From: DASVVT01 sp036386415
Lineage (GTDB): Bacteria > Acidobacteriota > Blastocatellia > Pyrinomonadales > Pyrinomonadaceae
NCBI GenBank assembly: GCA_036386415.1
Contig: DASVVT010000058.1
Location: 1-56,697, forward strand
Length of the DNA: 56,697 bases
Direction: 5' to 3'
The notes under the pieces were generated by a model. That model was not told where the DNA came from, searched no databases, and saw only the letters and a list, made by a program, of their open reading frames with translations. This document shows positions 51,471-56,697 of this stretch, one piece after another (the stretch's first letter is position 1; the number at the start of each line of letters is the position of its first letter). The position numbers were made by a program, and so were the translations under genes.

Positions 51471-51496
51471 TTTCTTCTTCATTCCAGGGTTAGCCC

Positions 51497-51733
51497 TTAA
51501 CGACTAGGATGGGCGATGCTCCGGCTGCAAGACTCGTTGCTGCTCCGGTGTTCAAAATGTGCTATGTTGCCATTACTAGCCTTTTTAAACGCACTTACTT
51601 CCAGACCACACTCCACGCATCGGAAGTCAGGGGATGAGCCTCGGACTTGATTCCGTAACCCCAGCGCTTCCTGTATGCCAATCTCTCTCCCATCAAGCAT
51701 ACAGGTGATTGATTGAATGGTTTTTGCGCCCAT
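51497..51733 (-). CDS. Small hypothetical protein with putative zinc-binding Cys/His motif
   Basis: 78 residues, ATG at 51733 preceded by GGAGGAA, a strong ribosome site, which argues it is real. The second half has CVECGLEVSAFKKASNG, then AHFEHRSSNESCSRS, giving Cys-x2-Cys, His-x2-His and a last Cys at spacings that could bind zinc. Similar short patterns (FRCVECG ... AHFEH) occur in small uncharacterised proteins and in the CoiA-like nuclease context, but no catalytic residues can be identified, so no function is given. It is on the minus strand within the inverted-repeat element, downstream of the DUF5678 gene in the same direction. The surrounding DNA is more AT-rich than the rest of the window, consistent with acquired DNA. 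Confidence 0.6.
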   Translation of the reverse strand: MGAKTIQSITCMLDGREIGIQEALGLRNQVRGSSPDFRCVECGLEVSAFKKASNGNIAHFEHRSSNESCSRSIAHPSR

Positions 51734-51796
51734 AGTTCCTCCAATCGCTTCGCCTAACGGTATTATAGCAGGGCAGAAATTTTCGGGTTAACTATA

Positions 51797-51835
51797 GACT
51801 TTTCGGGTGGGCTATTAAGGTACTTGTTGGGAAAA
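51797..51835. repeat. Right inverted repeat of the small element
   Basis: Near-complement of 51430-51470, with changes in the stretch after CTATT and at the outer end. Confidence 0.75.
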
Positions 51836-51863
51836 GCCGTTCGATGTAAAGTCTCGCGCTTTC

Positions 51864-52082
51864 TTACACGCTCGTTAGAGGCATGTAGCTTTTATTAGCT
51901 GGCTTTACCCAGAACAATACTGTGTTCTTAAAGCCCTTCGCTTCTGCATCTCGCTTGGCCTCGACTGCATCGACACCGCTACCCGCCACTATCTCTTTAT
52001 CATCTGATTCAAAGATAGCGACCCACTTATTTTCATACTTTCTTAGTTCTTCTATGAAAGCCAACTCACTTTCCTCGATCAT
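51864..52082 (-). CDS. Small DUF5678-like protein
   Basis: 72 residues, ATG at 52082 with AAGGAG eight to nine bases upstream on the minus strand. The sequence ELRKYENKWVAIFESD, then IVAGSGVDAVEAKRDAEAKG and TVLFWVKPA, has the W-V-A ... A-x-A-x-x-x-G pattern of DUF5678 proteins, small alpha/beta proteins common in bacteria and archaea, often near toxin-antitoxin-like or CRISPR-like accessory genes. No partner of that kind is seen here, apart from the neighbouring 78-residue gene in the same direction. Role unknown. Its 3' end (ATGCCTCTAACGAGCG) runs close to the inverted-repeat element. It probably forms a two-gene unit with the 51497 gene, 130 bases apart. Confidence 0.65.
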   Translation of the reverse strand: MIEESELAFIEELRKYENKWVAIFESDDKEIVAGSGVDAVEAKRDAEAKGFKNTVLFWVKPANKSYMPLTSV

Positions 52083-52399
52083 ACATGCTCCTTAGACCTG
52101 TGGAGAGTAAAACCGTATAGACATCATATATACAGTTTAGACTTGTGTATGTGCATGGTCAATGTATGTACAACACGGTCACGGTGTAGATACAAACCGA
52201 ACCACTATGAAGATTCTGAAGCTCACTATTTAGGATTCACGTTCTTAGTGTCTAAGTATCTTTGTGGTAAAAACGATTGTTGCATAAATGACGTATCTTC
52301 AGTATGAGAGTTAGGCCAGGCTCTGCTGGCGGTAAAACTTCCTTTGTGTAAATATATTTGTGATTCTCAGACGGACATATACAGGGCGGAGACTTTTCT
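52083..52399. other. AT-rich intergenic stretch, no gene seen
   Basis: This 317-base spacer lies between the divergent DUF5678 and cystathionine beta-synthase genes, so it should hold both promoters. No ORF or strong hairpin stands out. A decayed piece resembling a repeat arm (TGTCTAAGTATCTTTGTGGT) occurs around 52247. Confidence 0.6.
52280..52308 (+). promoter_or_regulatory. Possible sigma-70-type promoter for the cystathionine beta-synthase gene
   Basis: TTGCAT (52280-52285) and TATGAG (52303-52308) are 17 bases apart, about 90 bases before the start codon. Each box has two mismatches, so this is a suggestion only. Confidence 0.25.
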
Positions 52400-53773
52400 A
52401 TGGACTATCATCAAAATATTTTAGGCCTCGTCGGACGCACGCCGCTGGTCAAGCTCAACCGGATCACACAGGGGTTGAAAGCGACGGTGCTCGCCAAGAT
52501 GGAGAGTCTTAATCCCGGTTACTCTGTGAAGGATCGGATCGGGCTCGCGATGGTCGAGGCCGCCGAAGCGCAGGGTGTGCTCAAGCCGGGCGGAACGATT
52601 GTCGAAGCGACATCGGGCAACACAGGCATCGGCCTCGCCTTGGCGGCGGCGGTCAAAGGCTATCGCTGCATCTTCGTGATGACGGACAAAGCCTCTACGG
52701 AAAAGGTCAGATACCTCAAGGCGCTCGGCGCTGATGTCGTCGTCACGCCCGCCACCGCCAAGCCCGGCACGCCGGATCACTACGTCACCACGGCACAACG
52801 CATCGCGCGCGAGACGCCGAACTCTTTTTACCCGGATCAGTATTCTCATCCGGCCAACCCTGGGGCTCACTACCGCACCACCGGCCCGGAAGTCTGGGAG
52901 CAGACCGAAGGCAAGATCACGCACTTCGTCGCAGGCATCGGCACGGGCGGGACGATCTCCGGCACAGGCCGTTTCCTCAAGGAGAAGAACCCGAAGATCA
53001 AGATTGTCGGCGCTGATCCTTACGGCTCGATCTTCAAGACGTACAAGGAGACTGGAACACTGGTCGAAGCGACGCCTTATCTGGTCGAAGGAATCGGGCA
53101 GCAGGTCGTGCCGGAAAACGCGCACATGAAGTACATAGACGAAGTCGTCAACGTCACAGACCGCGAATCCTTCGAGCTGTCGCGCCAGCTTGGCCGCCTC
53201 GAAGGGATCTTCTGCGGCGGTTCGACGGGCACGAACCTGGCGGCTGCGCTCAGAGTGGCGCGCGGTCTGGATGAGAATGCCCTCGTCGTCTTCATCGTCT
53301 GCGACACGGGCGAGCACTATCTGAGCAAGCATCATTCGGACGAGTGGATGAAGGAGAAACGGCTGATTGAGCCGCAGAAGATCACGGCTGGACTGCTGAG
53401 CGAAACCAAAGGAGATGACGCTCCGAAGACCCTCGTCGTAGCCGCGCCGACGGAGCGCGTCGCCGACGCACTGGCGAAGATGGACGAATTTGGACTGACA
53501 CAGATTCCCGTGCTCGAAGACGGTCGCTCGGTCGGCTCACTTCGTGAGAGCCGCGTCCTTTCAAAAGTTCTTAATAACCGTGATCTACTCGAATCGCCTC
53601 TGAGCGAGGTGATGGACGCGAGTTTCCCGATTGTCGATGTCGATGCCAGCCTGAGCGAAGTCACACGAGAGCTGCAATCGAGTCCGGCAGTGCTGGTCGA
53701 AGATTATGGGCGCATCACAGGCATCATCACACGCCACGACGTGCTCGACGCGCCAGCGACGAAAAGCAAGTAG
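52400..53773 (+). CDS. Cystathionine beta-synthase / cysteine synthase type PLP enzyme with CBS pair
   Basis: 457 residues. The catalytic fold-type II domain (1 to about 325) has the PLP lysine at K44 in NPGYSVKDR, the substrate loop TSGNTGIG (71-78) and the phosphate-binding turn GTGGTISGTG (181-190). A tandem CBS-domain module follows (about 335-457, with LTQIPVLEDGRSVGSL and GIITRHDVL). This is the domain order of cystathionine beta-synthase, which joins serine and homocysteine in transsulfuration. The N-terminal heme segment of animal enzymes is absent, as in other bacteria. An O-acetylserine sulfhydrylase with regulatory CBS domains is the alternative. No other sulfur gene is adjacent. 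GGCGGAG precedes the ATG. Length is normal; the gene is intact and probably has its own promoter. Confidence 0.88.
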   Translation: MDYHQNILGLVGRTPLVKLNRITQGLKATVLAKMESLNPGYSVKDRIGLAMVEAAEAQGVLKPGGTIVEATSGNTGIGLALAAAVKGYRCIFVMTDKASTEKVRYLKALGADVVVTPATAKPGTPDHYVTTAQRIARETPNSFYPDQYSHPANPGAHYRTTGPEVWEQTEGKITHFVAGIGTGGTISGTGRFLKEKNPKIKIVGADPYGSIFKTYKETGTLVEATPYLVEGIGQQVVPENAHMKYIDEVVNVTDRESFELSRQLGRLEGIFCGGSTGTNLAAALRVARGLDENALVVFIVCDTGEHYLSKHHSDEWMKEKRLIEPQKITAGLLSETKGDDAPKTLVVAAPTERVADALAKMDEFGLTQIPVLEDGRSVGSLRESRVLSKVLNNRDLLESPLSEVMDASFPIVDVDASLSEVTRELQSSPAVLVEDYGRITGIITRHDVLDAPATKSK

Positions 53774-53781
53774 GACGTAAA

Positions 53782-53921
53782 ACAGTAGACAGTAGTCAGT
53801 AGCCAGTAGAACAGAAAATCGGTTGCTGCCGTTTGCGGCTCATTCTTTAAACCATAGTAGACGGCAAAGCACCATGCACTGGTTTTCTACTGTTTACTGA
53901 CTACTGACTACTGTCTACTGT
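53782..53921. repeat. Heptamer hairpin spacer, family A, outside the permease array
   Basis: Left arm CAGTAGACAGTAGTCAGTAG, a diverged core, right arm TACTGACTACTGACTACTG. It lies between two convergent genes unrelated to the exporter, and the right arm runs into the 3' end of folA, encoding its last residues. Confidence 0.92.
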
Positions 53922-54392
53922 TCTTTCATAGCTCATTACCCTCAAATTCTCTTCAAGCTGCTGTGAGCCGGAGGGCTTGAATCCCTGTAGGTAATCGCCG
54001 GGCATGAAGGTGTCAGTGCCTTCCACTGCGAGCGGGATCTCTGTCACCAGCCATTTATCCACATGCGGCAGAAAGGAGCGGTAGACCTGTTCTCCGCCGA
54101 TGACAAAGAGATCGCACGACAGGTACTCTTTTAAGGAAAGAACCGAAACTGTATCTCTCACCACGACGACCCCTGGCTGCGGCTCGACCTCCGAGTTTCG
54201 GCTAAGCACGATGTTCAATCTATCCTTCAGTGGCTTCTTGAGCGAGCGCCATGTTCTATACCCCATCACGCAGGCATGCCCTGTAGTCTGCTGCCTGAAA
54301 AACTTCATGTCCGCAGAGTAGTGCCACGGAAGACCGCCTTGCTTTCCGATAGCCCCGTTTCTGTCTACGGCGACGATGCCAATGATTGCCAT
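53901..54392 (-). CDS. folA: Dihydrofolate reductase
   Basis: 163 residues from ATG 54392, the usual size. It has IGIVAVDRNGAIG at the start, LPWHYSADMKFFR with Asp28 equivalent to the catalytic Asp27 of the E. coli enzyme, VMGYRTWRSL for NADPH binding, and FVIGGEQVYRSFL. It reduces dihydrofolate to tetrahydrofolate with NADPH, restoring the cofactor oxidised by thymidylate synthase, whose gene ends 3 bases before the longer open frame of this one. An upstream ATG at 54425 would add 11 residues unlike the family; AGAGGA ahead of 54392 supports the shorter start. The last eight residues (ERTVDSSQ) and the stop are encoded by heptamer repeat, so the C-terminus was probably remodelled by the repeat. 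Confidence 0.92.
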   Translation of the reverse strand: MAIIGIVAVDRNGAIGKQGGLPWHYSADMKFFRQQTTGHACVMGYRTWRSLKKPLKDRLNIVLSRNSEVEPQPGVVVVRDTVSVLSLKEYLSCDLFVIGGEQVYRSFLPHVDKWLVTEIPLAVEGTDTFMPGDYLQGFKPSGSQQLEENLRVMSYERTVDSSQ

Positions 54393-54428
54393 ATCTTCGA
54401 GCGTTCCTCTTTTAGAACTCACCATCTT

Positions 54429-55280
54429 CTAGACGGCGACCGGGGCTTCTATCTTGCCATGAGATTTGTAGCCGACGAGATTCAGGTGCTCGTAGCGCAT
54501 ATTGAGCAGACCCGTCAGGCCGCGCAGACGATTGCCCTCATCTTTAATCTCAAGTCGCGGCAGCGGCAAAGGCTCGCGCGCGAGAAGCTCTTCGACCTGC
54601 TGCAAGTGATTCCTGTAGATATGATAGTCACCGAGGGTGTAGATGAATTCGCCTGCCTGCAAGCCGCAGACGTAGGCCAACGCATGTGTCAGTAGAGCGT
54701 AGGAGCTGATATTAAAGGGCACACCGAGGAAAGCATCAGCCGAACGCTGGTAGAGCTGGCAGTGTATGATCTTCTCTTCCGCTTCGACCTTGAATTGAAA
54801 GAGCGTATGGCAGGGCGGCAGGTCAACCATCTCGCTCTGCCTGGGGTCCCACCCCGTGACGATCAGGCGACGCGAGTTCGGGTTATGTTCGATGTTGTGT
54901 ATGAGGCGCGCGATCTGGTCAACACCGTCACGCTCAGGATAATGGCCGCCAAAGGAGCGCCAGAGATAACCGTACACAGGCCCAAGGTCGCCCGCCGCGC
55001 GCCCGAAGCGGCTCGTATGCTCTTCGTCAGCCCACTCCTTCCAGATGTCAACGCCCCTGGCGCGCAGATTGGCTTCGTTCGTATCGCCCGAAAGAAACCA
55101 GAACAACTCCTCTGCAATCCACCGGAAGGGGACTTTCTTGGTCGTGACGATGGGAAAGCCTTCGCGTAGATCAAAGCGCGTCTGGTAGCCGAAATGCGAG
55201 ATGGTGCCGACTCCCGTCCGATCCAGATGCTCTTTCCCATGCTCAAGGATTGATCGGAGAAGATCGTGATACTGTTTCAT
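54429..55280 (-). CDS. thyA: Thymidylate synthase
   Basis: 283 residues. Key sites are RTGVGT (dUMP-binding Arg21), KKVPFRWIAEELFWFLSGDTN, WDP (144-146), the catalytic Cys157 in DLPPCHTLFQF, YQRSADAFLGVPFNI, and DYHIYRNH near the C-terminus, ending EAPVAV as is normal for the family. It methylates dUMP to dTMP using methylenetetrahydrofolate, producing dihydrofolate that the downstream folA product recycles. The two genes are in the same direction, with only a few bases between the stop and the longest possible folA start, so they are probably one operon. Ribosome site weak (AGGAA rather far from the ATG). Complete gene, nothing unusual. Confidence 0.95.
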   Translation of the reverse strand: MKQYHDLLRSILEHGKEHLDRTGVGTISHFGYQTRFDLREGFPIVTTKKVPFRWIAEELFWFLSGDTNEANLRARGVDIWKEWADEEHTSRFGRAAGDLGPVYGYLWRSFGGHYPERDGVDQIARLIHNIEHNPNSRRLIVTGWDPRQSEMVDLPPCHTLFQFKVEAEEKIIHCQLYQRSADAFLGVPFNISSYALLTHALAYVCGLQAGEFIYTLGDYHIYRNHLQQVEELLAREPLPLPRLEIKDEGNRLRGLTGLLNMRYEHLNLVGYKSHGKIEAPVAV

Positions 55281-55497
55281 ATGGCTTTGCGGCGAGTTTC
55301 CTATTGATTAGCAAGCGCACCAATTGACGCTCATCATTATACCTCTTGTTGCCCGTTGTGCTTCGTGCAAGTCAAAGAAGAAGGCGCGGAAACTATTGTA
55401 TGATCCAGAGAGCCGTATATCTCTCGCTCTGAAACGGCAAGGCGACCGAACGCCGTGTCGGCCTATGATAATGCATATTACTCGGAGAGGTGACAAA

Positions 55498-56133
55498 TTG
55501 AATGAGACGAAGAAGCCGATCAGACCTGCGCCCTTGCCGCGCGAGTTCTACACACGCCGCAACACCTTGTTGATCGCACGCGAGCTGCTGGGGCGTCGCC
55601 TCGTAGTTCCAGCGCAAGATGGCGCTCGCGTCTCGGGCATCATCGTCGAGACCGAAGCCTACCAGGGGCCGGAAGACAAGGCAGCGCACTCTTACGGCAA
55701 TCGTCGCACCAATCGCACCGAGACGATGTTCAGTATTGGCGGCACGGCCTACGTCTTTTTCATCTACGGCATGCACTATCAATTCAACGTCGTCACCGGC
55801 GCGGAAACGATTCCTCATGCCGTGCTCGTTCGCGCGCTTGAGCCGGACGAAGGCATAGAATGGATGCAAAGGAGGCGACCTCGCAGAGATGATAAGAATT
55901 TGACGAATGGGCCGGGCAAGCTCTGCCAGGCGCTGGGGATTGATCGCTCCTATAACGGGGCAGACCTGACGAGAGAGCGTCTCTGGATTGAAGAAGGGCT
56001 TGGAAAATTGAGGCCACACAAAATCGCCTCAGGCGTCCGCATCGGCATCGACTACGCGGAAGAGTACGCCGCCAAACCGTGGCGCTTCTGGATCAAAGAT
56101 AACCCTTATGTCAGTAAGAACAGTAGCCAGTAG
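55498..56133 (+). CDS. 3-methyladenine DNA glycosylase (AAG/MPG family)
   Basis: 211 residues from a TTG start at 55498, chosen because GGAGAGGTGA lies just before it and because family proteins begin near PLPREFYTR. The frame is open to 55324, but the extra part looks unlike the family. It has LLGRRLV, the catalytic Glu51 in VETEAYQGPEDKAAHSYGNRRTNRT (split here across the active-site loop), FIYGMHYQFNVV with the intercalating Tyr/His region, and NGPGKLCQALGI. The enzyme removes alkylated and deaminated purines from DNA in base-excision repair. It is single and divergent from thyA. The last codons (NSSQ) and stop come from a heptamer repeat arm. Confidence 0.9.
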   Translation: MNETKKPIRPAPLPREFYTRRNTLLIARELLGRRLVVPAQDGARVSGIIVETEAYQGPEDKAAHSYGNRRTNRTETMFSIGGTAYVFFIYGMHYQFNVVTGAETIPHAVLVRALEPDEGIEWMQRRRPRRDDKNLTNGPGKLCQALGIDRSYNGADLTRERLWIEEGLGKLRPHKIASGVRIGIDYAEEYAAKPWRFWIKDNPYVSKNSSQ

Positions 56134-56193
56134 AAAAAAAGTAATGGCTTTTCTTTCCTACTGGCTACTGACTACCGACTACTGTCTACTGCT
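56118..56193. repeat. Heptamer hairpin, family A, compact form
   Basis: CAGTAGCCAGTAG at the left, CTACTGGCTACTGACTACC at the right, with only a short A-rich/T-rich core. It sits between the convergent glycosylase and sigma factor genes, and its left arm overlaps the glycosylase stop. Confidence 0.9.
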
Positions 56194-56195
56194 CT

Positions 56196-56697
56196 TTATT
56201 CTAGCCCGTGACGCTGCCTGAGCAATTTGCGTAACTTCATTCTCGCCTTATGGAGCTGAGACTTCGACGTGCCCACCGAACACCCCAGCATCCGCGCAAT
56301 CTCCTCGTGCTCGTGCCCTTCCACATCGTGCAGCACAAACACCGTCCGATACCCCGGCGGCAACTGCGCGATCGCCTTGTCCAGCGCAATCCTGTCCACC
56401 ACCGGCATGTGATTCGGATTCTCCGTTCCCCGCACCACCTGCACGGGCGTCTCTCCCTCTTCCGTGGTCTGCTCAAGCTTGACGCTGCGTTTCCTGAAAT
56501 GCATGAGGACCTGATTGACGGTCAAGCGATGAAGCCAGGTGGTAAAAGCACTCTCGCCACGGAAACTGCCGATCTTGCGAAACAACTGGATGAAGACTTC
56601 CTGGGCGAGGTCTTCGGCTTCGGAGACGTTCTGCGTCATCCGCAGGCAGAGGGAGTAGACTCTACGGTTATGACGCTGGTAGAGCTCTTCGAAGGCT
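56196..56697 (-). CDS. ECF RNA polymerase sigma factor (N-terminus outside window)
   Basis: The frame continues to the window edge, so the start lies beyond 56697; about 166 residues are visible. Region 2 shows FEELYQRHNRRVYSLCLRM and AEDLAQEVFIQLFRKIGSF, with FTTWLHRLTVNQVLMHFRKR. A linker (about 75-105) leads to region 4: LPPGYRTVFVLHDVEGHEHEEIARMLG, then SVGTSKSQLHKARMKLRKLL, a helix-turn-helix for the -35 element. This is a group 4 (RpoE-like) sigma factor, responding to envelope or stress signals by family. An anti-sigma gene would usually follow on the minus strand, but downstream here is the convergent repeat and the glycosylase, so any anti-sigma gene is not on this side. The ATG at 56639 lies inside region 2 and is not the true start. 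Confidence 0.9.
   Translation of the reverse strand, partial: AFEELYQRHNRRVYSLCLRMTQNVSEAEDLAQEVFIQLFRKIGSFRGESAFTTWLHRLTVNQVLMHFRKRSVKLEQTTEEGETPVQVVRGTENPNHMPVVDRIALDKAIAQLPPGYRTVFVLHDVEGHEHEEIARMLGCSVGTSKSQLHKARMKLRKLLRQRHGLE

Larger units (their letters stand above)
51430..51835. mobile_element. Small element bounded by about 38-bp inverted repeats
   Basis: The left end (51430-51470) and right end (51797-51835) are inverted copies: right-end GACTTTTCGGGTGGGCTATT and TACTTGTTGGG both occur as complements at the left, with a few changes between them. They enclose one small gene on the minus strand with its own ribosome site. No transposase is inside, so it would be a non-autonomous, MITE-like unit. 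No clear target duplication is seen. An imperfect third copy of the inner motif (TTTCGGGTTAACTA) lies at 51781. It could instead be a pair of separate repeats. Confidence 0.45.

Noticed and set aside
51750..51890. Integron attC-like motifs (GCCTAAC, CTAACGAGCG) around the two small minus-strand genes
   Set aside because: Core-site-like heptamers can be found, but the stretch between them is not palindromic as an attC site should be and no integrase is present.
52421..53335. Minus-strand open frame of 304 residues inside the cystathionine beta-synthase gene
   Set aside because: The plus-strand product has a complete conserved family pattern; the reverse frame has none.
1..56697. tRNA, rRNA or riboswitch
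   Set aside because: No cloverleaf-like or conserved rRNA sequence was recognised by eye; a covariance-model scan was not possible.

Overview
The window most likely comes from an Acidobacteriota genome, probably the Blastocatellia side of the phylum. This is inferred from fifteen paralogous 'ADOP' permeases (acidobacterial duplicated orphan permeases, about 800 residues with two MacB/FtsX units each), from the GC-rich coding style, and from many short hairpin repeats between genes. No rRNA or tRNA is present to confirm it.

Layout. At 1-4.0 kb there is an IS982-type transposase remnant, then housekeeping or accessory genes: an NRDE protein, a quinone oxidoreductase, a DinB-like protein, a DUF983 membrane protein and a carboxylesterase. 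At 4.2-47.3 kb there is one large same-strand export locus: an ABC ATPase, a MacA/HlyD-like adaptor, a second ABC ATPase abutting the first permease, and then fifteen consecutive ADOP permeases (P1-P15). The only interruption is a membrane-anchored GAF/PP2C (RsbU-like) phosphatase between P9 and P10. A secreted beta-propeller protein (47.4 kb), an NtrC-type sigma-54 activator and an NtrY-like histidine kinase (48.7-51.4 kb) close the block. At 51.4-52.4 kb there is an AT-richer island with two small genes, one enclosed by about 38-bp inverted repeats. The right end carries a cystathionine beta-synthase/cysteine synthase type enzyme, a thyA-folA pair on the minus strand, a 3-methyladenine DNA glycosylase, and the 3' part of an ECF sigma factor gene running off the window.

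How it may work (inference): each ADOP polypeptide carries two FtsX-type units, each with a MacB-like coupling segment, so one polypeptide could in principle serve a whole ATPase dimer. Only two ATPases and one adaptor are encoded for fifteen permeases, which suggests that interchangeable permeases share a common motor. The permeases keep their membrane and coupling segments nearly constant but vary their two periplasmic domains, as expected if those domains recognise different substrates or partners. The phosphatase and the sigma-54 two-component pair are candidate regulators, and sigma-54-like sites lie before the first ATPase and the adaptor.

Almost every spacer in the window, inside and outside the permease array, is a hairpin whose arms are tandem degenerate heptamers. 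At least five heptamer families occur, alongside a CGCAAAG family with longer units. They resemble in design the heptameric STRR repeats known from cyanobacteria. In several places the repeats supply stop codons and the last residues of proteins. Near-identical junctions (gene end, spacer, next gene start) point to growth of the array by unequal crossing-over.
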